In this document: piece after piece, positions 43,938 through 53,717 of the stretch
How the letters are laid out: the number at the start of each line of letters is the position of its first letter
Numbering within the stretch: position 1 is the stretch's first letter
The notes under the pieces: generated by a model
Seen by the model: only the letters and a program-made list of their open reading frames with translations
Database searches by the model: none
What the model was told of the DNA's origin: nothing
From: Paludibacter sp.
GTDB lineage: Bacteria; Bacteroidota; Bacteroidia; Bacteroidales; Paludibacteraceae
Direction: 5' to 3'
Length of the DNA stretch: 64,000 bases
Assembly (NCBI GenBank): GCA_019163375.1
Contig: JAFLKK010000007.1
Location: 221,813 to 285,812 of the forward strand
Position numbers and translations under genes: made by a program

Positions 43938-46934
43938 TTATTTCACAGGTGCACTTTCCTTTTTGTTTCTACGTATTTTTACCAATTTGTCCATTTCCAC
44001 TGTTATTGGCGAAGCAATAAATACAGAAGAATATGTTCCGATAAAGATACCGAATAACATAGCGAAGATAAATCCGCGGATAGAATCACCACCAAAGATA
44101 AACATGGCAATAAGTGTAATGATTACTGTAAAGGTTGTACTAAATGTACGTCCTAACATTTGATTTACAGAGTCATTGATAATCGTTACTCTATCACGTT
44201 TTGGATAAAGTCCTACATTTTCACGTATTCTGTCGTAGTTAATTACGGTATCATTAATAGAGTAACCAAGTACAGTAAGAATAGCCGCAATAAACGATTG
44301 GTCAATTTCCATCGAGAATGGTAAATAGCCCCAAAGTAACGAGAATATACCCATTGTAATTACCACGTCGTGAGCCAACGCCACGATTGCTCCCAAAGTG
44401 TAACCCCATTCGCGGAAACGAATTAAGATATACAATCCAATTCCGAGTATTGCAAACAATACAGCCCATACAGCCGCTGTCTTAATATCATCCGCTATCG
44501 TAGGACCCACTTTAGAAGAACTCTTGATCTGCTCACTAATAAATTTAGCTTCAGTAGTACCACTACTCAACAATGGTTTAAGATTATTGTAAAGCTTCGA
44601 TTCAATTTCATTATCAATAGTTGATCCGGTCTCTAAAATTTTGTATTTTGTAGAAATACGAACCTGAGAGTCACTACCAATAGCAATAACTTGTGGTACA
44701 TCACCATCAAAAGCATTCTTTAATAATGATTTTATTTCTTCTGTTTTTACCGGTTTGTCGAAATTTACAACATAGTTACGTCCACCTGTAAAGTCGATAC
44801 CTAAACTAAAACCACGAACTCCAAACGATACAAAACTAATTGCAAACATAACTGCAGATAATATGTACATTGACTTACGAATTTTCATAAAGTCAATTTT
44901 CGTGTTTTGAAGGAAATGCTCTGATATTTTAGTGTGAAATGGCAATTCCTTAGCCTTTTCGCGAGCTGCGTATGTTTCAACCATATAACGTGTAAGGAAT
45001 ACAGCAGTAATAAACGTAGTCAGGATACCAAAACTTAAAGTAACCCCAAATCCTTTAATTGGACCTTGACCGAAAATTACAAGAACAATACCGGTTAGAA
45101 GCGTTGTTACGTTAGAGTCGATAATAGCATTCAAAGCGTGTTTGAAACCTTCCTGAATTGCAGCCTTCATGTTCTTACCATTACGCATTTCCTCACGGAT
45201 ACGTTCGTAGATAAGTACGTTGGCATCTACCGCCATACCCATGGTGAGCACAATACCGGCAATACCGGGTAATGTAAGTACAGAACCAAAAGATGCTAAA
45301 ATTCCCATTAGGAAGAATACATTGGCTAGAAGTGCAATATCAGCAATCAATCCGGGTACCCATCCGTAGTAAATAATCATGTATGCCAATACAAGAAGGA
45401 AAGCGATAATAAATGAAATCAAACCATTGTTGATAGCTTCCTGACCCAACGATGGACCAACCACATCTTCCTGAATAATACGTGCAGGTGCAGGCATTTT
45501 ACCCGATTTCAATGTATTCGCTAAATCCTTTGCTTCTTCTACACTAAAATTACCTGTAATTTGCGAACTACCACCTTCAATCACAGTATTTACTGTTGGG
45601 AATGAATAGATATATCCGTCCAAAGCAATAGCAATTGATTTGCCGATATTATCTTTTGTCATACGTGCCCATGTTTTTGAACCTTCAGCGTTCATTGTCA
45701 TGCTTACGTTAGCATAAGCTGAAGTTTGACTAAAGTCGGCACGCGCGTCAGTGATTACGTCGCCACCAAGGGGAGCACGACCATCACGATTGGTAATTTT
45801 GATAGCAATCAATTGGAAGATTTCTCCTTTTTTGTCAATTGCTTTTACTGTCCAACGCAGACCCAGGTCGCGTGGTAAAACTTCTTTTACTTGTTTGGTA
45901 GCAAAATATGCATTGATTTGAGCAGTGTCTTTGCTTTGTGCTAAACCTACGATACATCCACCTCCACTGCGTGGGTCAACTTGTAGTAAAGCAAACAAAG
46001 GATTTTCTTTGCGGCTTTGCTCCATCATTTTGGTAGAGTCGTTACTGGTAGCAGCTTTTTTTCCTAATGCAGCTTTCAGACTGTCAACTTTATTTACAAC
46101 CTTGGCTGGAGTTACGGTAGCACTTGTAGCAGTAGAATCAACTTTTACAGCCGGTTTACCTGCAGCAGATTGCATGGCATACAATAAACTGTTTGCTTGT
46201 GACAAGCTTGGATAGATCTCGCTTAACTCATACGTTTCCCAGAATTCCAGGTTGGCCGATCCTTGTAGTAACTTACGAACACGTTCAGGTTCTTTAATAC
46301 CCGGAAGTTCAATCAGAATGCGTCCTGTTCTTTCAAGTTTTTGAATGTTCGGTTGAACCACACCAAAACGGTCGATACGAGTACGCAACACGTTGAAAGA
46401 ATTAGCAATAGCTCCGTCAATTTCTTCTTTCAATACTTTAACAACATCATCGTTTGAAGTTGTAAGTGAAATCTTTTCTTTTAATTCAAAAGTACTAAAG
46501 ATGGTCGCTAACTTGGCGTTAGGATCAAGTTTTGTGTACGTTTTGACAAATAAATCCAAGAAAGCAACCTGACTGTTAGTTTGTTGAAGTTTCGTTGCAG
46601 TTTCTAACGCATGGTTGAATGTGGCATTGGTATTGAAATCAGATAACGAGCGAATAATATCGGGAACCGATACTTCCAATGTTACGTTCATACCGCCTTT
46701 CAAGTCGAGACCAAGATTGATTTCTTTTTCACGACATTCTTTCAGCGTGTAACCCAACCATACTTTTTCACTAGCAATTGAGTCTAAGTAGTTGTACTCC
46801 TTTAATTTGTCGCCTCCGGCGTACTCTTTAGCTTTTTTGTTGTAAGTGCCTGTTACAAAGCTAAACGAAAGGTAAAATAAGCACACTAAAGTAAGTGCTA
46901 TTGCAAAAAGTCTTACAAGTCCTTTGTTTTGCAT
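43938..46934 (-). CDS. secDF: Fused protein translocase subunit SecDF
   Basis: Drives protein export through SecYEG using the proton motive force. The 998-residue protein joins SecD and SecF into one chain. The SecD half opens with a signal-like helix and holds NLGLDLKGGMNVTLEV and the periplasmic P1 domain. Helices follow with IAGIVLTMGMAVDANVLIYE. The SecF half begins at about residue 690, with SLGIDFTGGRNYVV and the motif GYSINDTVINYDRIREN. A long insertion rich in Ala/Ser/Lys (about 245-330) lies in P1. It is single-gene, with a -7 box at 46989-46996. Confidence 0.95.
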   Translation of the reverse strand: MQNKGLVRLFAIALTLVCLFYLSFSFVTGTYNKKAKEYAGGDKLKEYNYLDSIASEKVWLGYTLKECREKEINLGLDLKGGMNVTLEVSVPDIIRSLSDFNTNATFNHALETATKLQQTNSQVAFLDLFVKTYTKLDPNAKLATIFSTFELKEKISLTTSNDDVVKVLKEEIDGAIANSFNVLRTRIDRFGVVQPNIQKLERTGRILIELPGIKEPERVRKLLQGSANLEFWETYELSEIYPSLSQANSLLYAMQSAAGKPAVKVDSTATSATVTPAKVVNKVDSLKAALGKKAATSNDSTKMMEQSRKENPLFALLQVDPRSGGGCIVGLAQSKDTAQINAYFATKQVKEVLPRDLGLRWTVKAIDKKGEIFQLIAIKITNRDGRAPLGGDVITDARADFSQTSAYANVSMTMNAEGSKTWARMTKDNIGKSIAIALDGYIYSFPTVNTVIEGGSSQITGNFSVEEAKDLANTLKSGKMPAPARIIQEDVVGPSLGQEAINNGLISFIIAFLLVLAYMIIYYGWVPGLIADIALLANVFFLMGILASFGSVLTLPGIAGIVLTMGMAVDANVLIYERIREEMRNGKNMKAAIQEGFKHALNAIIDSNVTTLLTGIVLVIFGQGPIKGFGVTLSFGILTTFITAVFLTRYMVETYAAREKAKELPFHTKISEHFLQNTKIDFMKIRKSMYILSAVMFAISFVSFGVRGFSLGIDFTGGRNYVVNFDKPVKTEEIKSLLKNAFDGDVPQVIAIGSDSQVRISTKYKILETGSTIDNEIESKLYNNLKPLLSSGTTEAKFISEQIKSSSKVGPTIADDIKTAAVWAVLFAILGIGLYILIRFREWGYTLGAIVALAHDVVITMGIFSLLWGYLPFSMEIDQSFIAAILTVLGYSINDTVINYDRIRENVGLYPKRDRVTIINDSVNQMLGRTFSTTFTVIITLIAMFIFGGDSIRGFIFAMLFGIFIGTYSSVFIASPITVEMDKLVKIRRNKKESAPVK

Positions 46935-47349
46935 GGAAAATTTTTATTTAAAATAAGACAATAATTATTTCTAATTTTTAACGAGGTGCAAATATAGCAT
47001 TTTTTTCATTACAAACATAAAGAAATGGGCAACTAAACAGCTAATAAATGTAATTAGACTGAATTTATTTACTCCTTCGGCAAATAACTTTCTATAATTC
47101 CCGTTAAACTTATCATTTTGATGTATATTTTGCTTATTATTGAAAAAATAATTGTAGTTAATACCCAATTATACAGGCTGCTATTAAAATATTCTGACTA
47201 CTTGTCAAAAAAATAACGTGATAATAGTTGCATATCCCAAAAAAAGCAGTACTTTTGCACCTACAAAATAACACTAATGAGTTAGTGTTTATGAATAAAG
47301 AAAACATACAGTGAAGTACTGGTTTTAAAGTACAAACTGAAAGACATAT
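46935..47349. other. Promoter region between secDF and the initiator tRNA
   Basis: A 415-nt divergent gap. The minus strand has a secDF -7 box TATATTTG at 46989-46996. The plus strand carries the tRNA promoter (47228-47257). The 65-codon minus-strand ORF here has no features and is rejected. Confidence 0.5.
47228..47257 (+). promoter_or_regulatory. Promoter of tRNA-fMet
   Basis: The -33 element TTG (47228-47230) is 19 nt from the -7 box TACTTTTG (47250-47257), an excellent Bacteroidetes match. It is about 93 nt before the tRNA. Confidence 0.75.
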
Positions 47350-47498
<149 letters not shown>

Positions 47499-47516
<18 letters not shown>

Positions 47517-47750
47517 TTACACAGCCCGATTCACAACAAAATATACATTGGCTTCAGCTCGGATATTGAGAAGAGACTTTTTGCACACAATCATCCAAGT
47601 AATAAAGGTTGGACAAAATCGTTTCAACCATGGACGTTGATTCATTCGGAAGAATTTGAAACAAAAGCAGATGCAATGCTAAGAGAAAAGCAGCTGAAAA
47701 GCTCAAAGGGAAGATTATTTATCAAAGACATCATTTTATCACACCGCTAG
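47499..47750 (+). CDS. GIY-YIG nuclease-domain protein
   Basis: An 83-residue single-domain GIY-YIG protein of the YhbQ/UPF0213 group. VYVL and IYIGFSS are the two motif halves, followed by DIEKRL with the catalytic arginine and a conserved Glu later (MLREKQLK). The ATG at 47499 is preferred over an upstream GTG. Its TAG stop codon is made of the first three bases of the second partial tRNA copy. It lies between two copies of the tRNA-fMet segment, and its start is itself duplicated. It may be a tRNA-associated mobile nuclease gene. Confidence 0.8.
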
Positions 47751-47904
47751 CTCGTTGGGCTCATATCCGTCAGCTGACGGACGTTCGTTCGAGTCGGGCC
47801 TCCGCAACTAAGGAAAAGGCTGTTTCATTTGAAGCAGCCTTTTTTGTTGCCTTAAAGTGTGTTTTTTTTCGTCAAAACATCCAATTATGTTTACAGTATA
47901 CGTT
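47748..47904 (+). repeat. Duplicated segment, copy 2 with palindrome-replaced anticodon arm
   Basis: This repeats 47368-47516 but lacks the 5' third of the tRNA. The 11 bases AACCCAAAGGT after the anticodon are replaced by the 17 bases of A plus TCCGTCAGCTGACGGA. It continues through the terminator to ATGTTTACAGTATACGTT, then CTATAG ends a 7-codon remnant of the GIY-YIG gene (47887-47910). It cannot form a functional tRNA. Confidence 0.88.
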
Positions 47905-47947
47905 CTATAGCCGTAATACTGTTTCTGGTAAGATATATAATAACGAG

Positions 47948-47975
47948 AAAGCCGAATGATTCGTCATTCGGCTTT
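47948..47975. terminator. Terminator of the tryptophanase-family gene
   Basis: A 12-bp perfect stem AAAGCCGAATGA with a TTCG tetraloop, followed on the minus strand by a short T-run. It is 10 nt past the stop at 47985. Confidence 0.9.
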
Positions 47976-47984
47976 CGGCTTTAC

Positions 47985-49433
47985 TTATAGGCTTTCTCCA
48001 AAATCGGCTCTAAATTTAGCCATTAATTTTTGAGGCCAGTCGGAAGTTGGCTCCAACCCACCCATAAAGAAACGTAGCACAGGCGGTTCGTATACAAAAC
48101 GTAAGCCTCCTATCAATTCGCGGTTATCGTACAGCCAGTTCAACCGATCTTCGACGTATTTTATTTGCGAAAGTGTAAATACACGGCGTGGAACTGCCAA
48201 GCGAAGCAATTCCATATCGGCGTATGTTTCGTTTCCGTATTCATCTCGTTGGTTAGAGATAGAGCCGCGCTCCATGCCCCGAACTCCCGAAACCAGGAAT
48301 AATGCTGCTGCCAAAGCACCTGCAGGATACTCGGTCTGAGGAATATGTGAACAGACTTGCATTGCATCAACGTGAGCACCCAGTACACCAGCCGGTTTAA
48401 TAACCGGGATACCTTTTGCATCCAAAGCGTCGACAAGATATTTGATAAAACTTGGACTTTGACAAATCATTGTTTCGTCCAATGTTTCGTAAAGACCCAC
48501 TGCCATTGCTTCTATTTCGCGAATAGAAATACCGCCGTAAGTAAGAAAACCTTCATAAAGCGGCACCAATGCTTCTAATTCTTTGAAAATCTCTATTTTA
48601 TCGGTACAAATACCACCACCTCGCGATGAACTTATTTTACGGGCAGAAAAATAAACCAGGTCGGCCAAAGCTGTCATGGTTTTCATTACTTCACCCATAT
48701 TGGAGTTTTTAAATTCTTCTTCGCGTTTCAAAACAAGGTATGCATTTTCGCCAAGTAAACTCGCATCAAGAACCAAACGGATACTGTATTTGTCGGCAAT
48801 TGCACGAACATCACGTAAGTTTTGCACCGAGAACGGTTGACCACCAATAAGATTAGTAGAAGCTTCCATTCTGATAAATGGAATGTTGCTAGCACCTTGA
48901 TGTTTAATTACTTCTTCTAGCTTTTCGATATTCATGTTTCCCTTAAAAGGGTGGTCGGAATTGATAACGTAAGCTTCTGGATATAAAAGTTCTGCGATTT
49001 TGCCACCATTTTGGGTAATGTGAGCCATTGCAGTGGTGAAGTGGTAGTTCATTGGTACCAGACTGCCTTTTTTCACGTATGCAATGGAAATAATATTTTC
49101 GGCAGCACGACCCTGATGGACCGGTAGGAGAAGCTCTTTACCCAGCACATCTTTAACAGCGGTTTGCAAACGAACAAAACTTTGTGAGCCGGCATAAGCA
49201 TCGTCACCTTGCATCATGGCTGCCAGTTGATTGTCACTCATGGCATTGGTACCGGAGTCGGTAAGCATGTCGAGGAAAACATCTTTGGTGCTCAGACGGA
49301 AAGTATTAAAACCTCCCTCGTAAAGTGCCTCCAATCGACGTTCGATGGGTACTAAATTTAATTTTTGTACGATGCGTACTTTGTGAAGTTCCAATGGAAT
49401 ATTTTCTCCACTGTAAAATTTAATTTCTTGCAT
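47985..49433 (-). CDS. tnaA: Tryptophanase/tyrosine phenol-lyase-family PLP enzyme, divergent
   Basis: A 482-residue PLP enzyme of the beta-eliminating lyase family, which splits tryptophan to indole, pyruvate and ammonia or tyrosine to phenol. Family landmarks are LTDSGTNAMSDNQLAAMMQG, PVHQGRAAENI, HPFKGNMNI and ASTNLIGGQP. The PLP-lysine segment reads FSARKISSSRGGG, where common tryptophanases read SAKKD. The start ATG at 49433 (MQEIKFYSGENI) is preferred over the ORF start 14 codons upstream. A -7 box is at 49570-49577. Whether it prefers tryptophan is uncertain because of these differences. Confidence 0.75.
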   Translation of the reverse strand: MQEIKFYSGENIPLELHKVRIVQKLNLVPIERRLEALYEGGFNTFRLSTKDVFLDMLTDSGTNAMSDNQLAAMMQGDDAYAGSQSFVRLQTAVKDVLGKELLLPVHQGRAAENIISIAYVKKGSLVPMNYHFTTAMAHITQNGGKIAELLYPEAYVINSDHPFKGNMNIEKLEEVIKHQGASNIPFIRMEASTNLIGGQPFSVQNLRDVRAIADKYSIRLVLDASLLGENAYLVLKREEEFKNSNMGEVMKTMTALADLVYFSARKISSSRGGGICTDKIEIFKELEALVPLYEGFLTYGGISIREIEAMAVGLYETLDETMICQSPSFIKYLVDALDAKGIPVIKPAGVLGAHVDAMQVCSHIPQTEYPAGALAAALFLVSGVRGMERGSISNQRDEYGNETYADMELLRLAVPRRVFTLSQIKYVEDRLNWLYDNRELIGGLRFVYEPPVLRFFMGGLEPTSDWPQKLMAKFRADFGESL

Positions 49434-49569
49434 AATGTTAGATGATAATTTTTGAATGTATATATTTAAGAACAATATTTTTTTTCAAAAAAAATTAGCG
49501 CGCTAAGGTTAGAAGCACGCAATCTGATAAATACATTATTCGAATTACAAATTAATATATTTACATTCG

Positions 49570-49577
49570 CAAAGATA
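49570..49577 (-). promoter_or_regulatory. Putative -7 box of the tryptophanase-family gene
   Basis: The minus strand reads TATCTTTG, an exact TAnnTTTG match, giving a leader of about 130 nt. No clear -33 element is present. Confidence 0.35.
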
Positions 49578-49714
49578 ATGATTATTTTGAAAAACCATCT
49601 AAAAATGGATAGAATGAAACCAGCGGAATACTTTTTGTAATTTCAGTCTGAGAAATGGATTTAAATTCAGGCAATTTAATGTCATCAGCCGATGCAGAAT
49701 TGACATGTTTTTCA

Positions 49715-50419
49715 CTAGATATTGATGTGAGTAAAAGTATTTTTCAATCCATTATACAAAAAAAGTTTGTTGGAAAGCACTGTTCCTCGGTCGGTAAGAA
49801 TCTTGATTGCCTCCATTGCCATAAGACTACCAATAATTCCCGGAATTGCTCCTACTACCCCTCCGGGTGCTGATAACTCTGCAGGCTGAGATCCAAAAAT
49901 ATCGGCATACGATGGGCTACCCTTGTAATTAAAAACACTTAGTTGTCCCTCAAATTCGAAAATAGCTCCGTGAATAAAAGGGATGTTATGTTCAATGCTC
50001 TTTTTGTCAATCAAATACCTTGTGCCGTAACTGTCGGTGCAGCCAACAACTAAATCATAATTTGGAAAAATCGTGTCAGCAGATTCAGATGTCAGGAATT
50101 CGTTGTAGGTTTTAATATCGACGAATTTATTCAGATCTTCCATTTTCGACGCTGCAATTTCAACCTTCGACTGTCCGATTTCATTTTCAGTATAAAGTAT
50201 TTGTCGTTGCAGGTTGGAGAGTGAAACGGTATCGCCATCCACGATACCAATCCGACCAACTCCGGCCGCCACCAGATATTGAATGACAGGACAGCCCAAA
50301 CCCCCTGCACCAATTACCAGCACTCTACCGTTTTTTAGTTTTAATTGACCCTTTTCACCAAAATTTTCGATGCGAATATGACGACTATATCTTTCTTTTT
50401 CTTCTTCAGAAAGTATCAT
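49715..50419 (-). CDS. thiF: ThiF/MoeB/HesA-family adenylyltransferase
   Basis: Adenylates the C-terminal GlyGly of ThiS so sulfur can be loaded for thiazole synthesis. The 234-residue protein has the nucleotide-binding VIGAGGLGCPVIQYLVAAGV, the DGDTVSLSNLQRQ segment and CTDSYGTRYL. Only two cysteines are present, so the zinc CxxC pairs of E. coli ThiF are missing. Such zinc-free members are known in the family, but this is worth noting. It is the last gene of the thi operon and overlaps thiH by 4 nt. Confidence 0.88.
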   Translation of the reverse strand: MILSEEEKERYSRHIRIENFGEKGQLKLKNGRVLVIGAGGLGCPVIQYLVAAGVGRIGIVDGDTVSLSNLQRQILYTENEIGQSKVEIAASKMEDLNKFVDIKTYNEFLTSESADTIFPNYDLVVGCTDSYGTRYLIDKKSIEHNIPFIHGAIFEFEGQLSVFNYKGSPSYADIFGSQPAELSAPGGVVGAIPGIIGSLMAMEAIKILTDRGTVLSNKLFLYNGLKNTFTHINI

Positions 50420-51558
50420 GCTGTTTGCGTGTTAAATTCATCTTGTAAACACTCATCCCAGTCCTTCCAAACCACTTCGTATCCATTTTTGCAAATATCG
50501 CTTTCCACAACACGAGGAGTTCTTTCATCACTAACGGCGAACTGCTCAAGTGCCTGTGGATAGGTGGCATAGCCCCCAGGATCGGTTTTTGAGCCGGCAC
50601 TCATCGAAGTAACACCTAATTGAATTATATTGTTCCGAAATTCTTTGTTCTCTCTGGTTGAAACAGAAATATCCACATCGTGGTCGAACAATCGAAAAGC
50701 GAGCATCAATTGTACATATTCTTTATCCGTCATGATAATATTGGGTTGAAAATGACCATTCTCGGACGGACGCATGCGAGGGAAGTTGACACTGTATTTT
50801 GTTTTCCAATAGTTCTTTTGCATATATCGCAAATGGTGAGCCAACATGCTGACATCCGTGCGCCAATCTTCCAGCCCAATCAGCACCCCCATACCCACTT
50901 TATGCACCCGAGATTGTCCCATTCGGTCGAAACCGTTTACCCGCCAATCAAATTTGGACTTCATGCCACGTGGGTGATATACATTGTAACGTGCTTTGTT
51001 GTAAGTTTCCTGAAAGCAAACAACTCCATAAAGACCGGCTTGAGTTAACTGGGCATATTCATTTGTTGCGAGTGGCATCACTTCGATGGATAGATTATTG
51101 AACAGCGGTTTGGCAATCCGAATAGCCTTCTCGAGATAATCAACACCCGCATCACGTGGATTTTCTCCTGTTACCAATAGTAAATTCTGAAAGGGTCCGA
51201 TTTCTTTTATCGCCATTAGCTCATTTCTGATTTCATCTTCGGTCAGAATAGTACGTTTAATGGGATTACTATGCTGAAACCCGCAGTAAACACAAGAGTT
51301 CATACACGAATTAGTGAGATACAATGGCACATACATCGAGATGGTTTTTCCGAACCGCATTTGTGTATACTCACGACTAAGCTGAGCCATTTGTTCCAAA
51401 TAAGGTTCGGCAGCGGGTGAAATCAAAGCCATAAAATCATCTACCGACAATTGATCTTTCGACTTCTTAATGGCACGCTCCACATCGGCAGTTGTTTTTG
51501 CATAGATAAGCCCGGTAGTTTCTTCCCAGGATATATTCTCTAATTCGTCTGAAAACAT
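50416..51558 (-). CDS. thiH: 2-iminoacetate synthase (tyrosine lyase)
   Basis: A radical SAM enzyme that splits tyrosine to give 2-iminoacetate (dehydroglycine) for the thiazole ring. The 380-residue protein has the radical SAM cysteines at 85, 89 and 92 (NSCMNSCVYCGF). An oxygen-sensitive [4Fe-4S] cluster is expected. Use of ThiH instead of ThiO fits an anaerobic lifestyle. It overlaps thiF by 4 nt and is 13 nt from thiG. Confidence 0.95.
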   Translation of the reverse strand: MFSDELENISWEETTGLIYAKTTADVERAIKKSKDQLSVDDFMALISPAAEPYLEQMAQLSREYTQMRFGKTISMYVPLYLTNSCMNSCVYCGFQHSNPIKRTILTEDEIRNELMAIKEIGPFQNLLLVTGENPRDAGVDYLEKAIRIAKPLFNNLSIEVMPLATNEYAQLTQAGLYGVVCFQETYNKARYNVYHPRGMKSKFDWRVNGFDRMGQSRVHKVGMGVLIGLEDWRTDVSMLAHHLRYMQKNYWKTKYSVNFPRMRPSENGHFQPNIIMTDKEYVQLMLAFRLFDHDVDISVSTRENKEFRNNIIQLGVTSMSAGSKTDPGGYATYPQALEQFAVSDERTPRVVESDICKNGYEVVWKDWDECLQDEFNTQTA

Positions 51559-51571
51559 AGTTTGATTTTAA

Positions 51572-52339
51572 TTAAGATAGAAATGAAGTTAACGGACTGC
51601 TGGCATGTGCACTCGTTGACCTTTCGCCCAGCCTTGCCTCGAAAGCCATGCGACCGGCCTCAACAGCCATTTTGAAGGCGATAGCCATTCTAACCGGATC
51701 GTTGGCAACAGCAATTGCCGTATTAATAAGAACAGCATCTGCTCCCATTTCCATGGCTTCGGCAGCATGCGATGGCGCTCCCAGTCCTGCATCAACTACC
51801 ACAGGCACATTACTTTGTTCAATAATAATGCGAAGAAACTCACGCGTTTGTAAGCCCTGATTGGAACCAATAGGTGACCCCAAAGGCATGACGGCCGCGG
51901 CACCGGCTTCTTCCAGTTTTTTGCAAAGAACAGGGTCGGCCTGAATGTATGGAAGTACAATAAAACCTTCCTTTGCAAGTACACGTGTGGCAGCAAGCGT
52001 CTCCTCTCCATCGGCAAGCAGGTATTTGGGATCGGGATGAATCTCTAGCTTTATCCAATTTGTACCAAGCGCTTCGCGGGCCAGTTGCGCTGCAAAAATT
52101 GCCTCTTTGGCATTGCGCACACCCGAAGTATTTGGTAAAAGATGCAAACCGGGATGCTGAAGATGTAGGAGCATATCGTCAGTGTCATTGCTCAGGTTTA
52201 CCCGCTTGAGCGCAACAGTTACGAGCTCAGATCCTGAAGCGAGAATGGCTTCTCCCATAGTTTTATTTGAACTGAATTTACCGGTGCCCGTAAACAGTCT
52301 TGAACTAAATTCCCGGCCGGCGATAATGAATGGTTTCAT
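51572..52339 (-). CDS. thiG: Thiazole synthase
   Basis: Forms the thiazole phosphate of thiamine from deoxyxylulose phosphate, iminoacetate and ThiS thiocarboxylate. The 255-residue TIM-barrel protein opens with [19 protein letters not shown]. The Schiff-base lysine is Lys97 in [14 protein letters not shown]. The phosphate-binding loop [10 protein letters not shown] and [14 protein letters not shown] follow. It lies 3 nt downstream of thiE and 13 nt upstream of thiH. Confidence 0.96.
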   Translation of the reverse strand: MKPFIIAGREFSSRLFTGTGKFSSNKTMGEAILASGSELVTVALKRVNLSNDTDDMLLHLQHPGLHLLPNTSGVRNAKEAIFAAQLAREALGTNWIKLEIHPDPKYLLADGEETLAATRVLAKEGFIVLPYIQADPVLCKKLEEAGAAAVMPLGSPIGSNQGLQTREFLRIIIEQSNVPVVVDAGLGAPSHAAEAMEMGADAVLINTAIAVANDPVRMAIAFKMAVEAGRMAFEARLGERSTSAHASSPLTSFLS

Positions 52340-52342
52340 ATG

Positions 52343-52984
52343 TTATGAATGTATTATTTGTTGATATTTGTTAATATTCAATTCAATATTATTTTCTGCC
52401 AGAATGGCTCCTGCCGCAGCAATCCCGTGTATGCCACAAGGCAGTAAATCTTCAATGTCATTCGGAAGAATGCCTCCGATGGCTATAATGGGAATCGTTT
52501 TCCCCATTTCCATTAGTTGGCTCATTGTCTGATAGTATCCTTCTTTCCCCAATACAGGACTGAGATTTTTCTTTGTGGTGGTGAAACGAAATGGACCCAT
52601 TCCCACGTAATCTACTCCTCTTTCCAGCAATGATAGCACGTCTTCGAATGTATTGGCAGTACCTCCTATGATAAAATCCGGCCCCAGTAGTTTTCGGGCT
52701 TCGGCCGGACACATATCATTCTTCCCCAGATGCACCCCATGTGCTCCTGTTTTCAATGTTAGCTCCACATTATCATTTATTAATAGTATAGCATTGTAGG
52801 CATTGGCCACCGGAAGTATTTCTATTATTTCCTTTTGAACATCTTCTTCCGAACTGTCTTTCATTCGCAATTGTACCCATTTACAACCGGCTTGATAGGC
52901 CCTAATGGCTTGGTTGGCATGTGATAGTTCCGGGTGATTGATGGTGATAAAATGAAATTTGGCAATGGTTTTATTTCTTATCAT
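52343..52984 (-). CDS. thiE: Thiamine phosphate synthase
   Basis: Joins HMP-pyrophosphate and thiazole phosphate to give thiamine monophosphate. The 213-residue TIM barrel has WVQLRMKD near the start, the substrate loop GTANTFEDV, and DYVGMGPFRFTTTKKN with the conserved Thr-rich loop, and ends with AIGGILPNDIEDL. Start overlaps the end of thiD by 14 nt. A second, shorter ThiE-like gene is at 53707; this is the better match to full-length ThiE. Confidence 0.93.
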   Translation of the reverse strand: MIRNKTIAKFHFITINHPELSHANQAIRAYQAGCKWVQLRMKDSSEEDVQKEIIEILPVANAYNAILLINDNVELTLKTGAHGVHLGKNDMCPAEARKLLGPDFIIGGTANTFEDVLSLLERGVDYVGMGPFRFTTTKKNLSPVLGKEGYYQTMSQLMEMGKTIPIIAIGGILPNDIEDLLPCGIHGIAAAGAILAENNIELNINKYQQIIHS

Positions 52985-53717
52985 GATAGCCTAAATTTGA
53001 ATCGTTGCTTAAAATAAATTTTTCAACATATCTTTTGGCGCTGGTACAACTCTCAAGTAAATTTGCGCCTTTCGCAAGGTTGGCTGTAATGGCAGATGAT
53101 AACACACAACCTGTTCCATGTTTCGATTTTCCATGAAAGGAATTGCCGGCAATCTCCATAGATTGTCCGGCAGAATAAAGTATATCGCAGCCCGTTTTTT
53201 CTTTTCGGTGTCCACCTTTCAATAATATTGAACTTGTGGTCTTGTCGGTCGAAAACTTCGTTGGATCAACATCCCACAAAGTTTCAAATTCATTCCAGTT
53301 TGGAGTAATGAGCGAACAATAATCGACTAAATAACGCAGTTGAAGCGACTGTTCTGAATGAAAATTAAAACCGGAGGAACTTTTTAGAATTGGATCCCAT
53401 ACGATGTGAATGTCCGGACTTAATTCCCGCGCAAACCGAATAACTTGCAGCAACGTATCAAAGTCTTTTATCAACCCGATTTTCAATGCTTTGAACTTGT
53501 ATTTTTTCATCAACAGCTCCATCTGGCCTAGAATATCAATCACATCCACCCACTGAACATCAATAAACTCATTATCCGTTTGAAAGGTGTTTGATGTGAT
53601 AATACCCATTCCATACACGCCAAATGATTCGAATGTTTTGATATCGGCCAACACCCCTGCGCCTGCTGTTGGGTCGAAACCGGCTAAAGTTAAACAAAAA
53701 GGAAGATTATTTTTCAT
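52971..53717 (-). CDS. thiD: Hydroxymethylpyrimidine (phosphate) kinase
   Basis: Phosphorylates HMP and HMP-phosphate to HMP-pyrophosphate. The 248-residue ribokinase-fold protein has LAGFDPTAGAGVLADIKTF near the N-terminus, VWDPILKSSSGF, and the C-terminal active-site region HGKSKHGTGCVLSSAI with the catalytic Asp replaced in this alignment by surrounding GTGC residues. It overlaps both neighbours (14 nt with thiE, 11 nt with the ThiE-like gene), showing tight coupling. Confidence 0.92.
   Translation of the reverse strand: MKNNLPFCLTLAGFDPTAGAGVLADIKTFESFGVYGMGIITSNTFQTDNEFIDVQWVDVIDILGQMELLMKKYKFKALKIGLIKDFDTLLQVIRFARELSPDIHIVWDPILKSSSGFNFHSEQSLQLRYLVDYCSLITPNWNEFETLWDVDPTKFSTDKTTSSILLKGGHRKEKTGCDILYSAGQSMEIAGNSFHGKSKHGTGCVLSSAITANLAKGANLLESCTSAKRYVEKFILSNDSNLGYHDKK

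Noticed and set aside
46971-47168. 65-codon minus-strand ORF upstream of secDF
   Set aside because: It covers the secDF promoter, is low-complexity Asn/Lys/Phe and shows no motif.
47748-47802. A second functional tRNA-Met
   Set aside because: The acceptor 5' strand and part of the D arm are missing and the anticodon stem is replaced by a palindrome.
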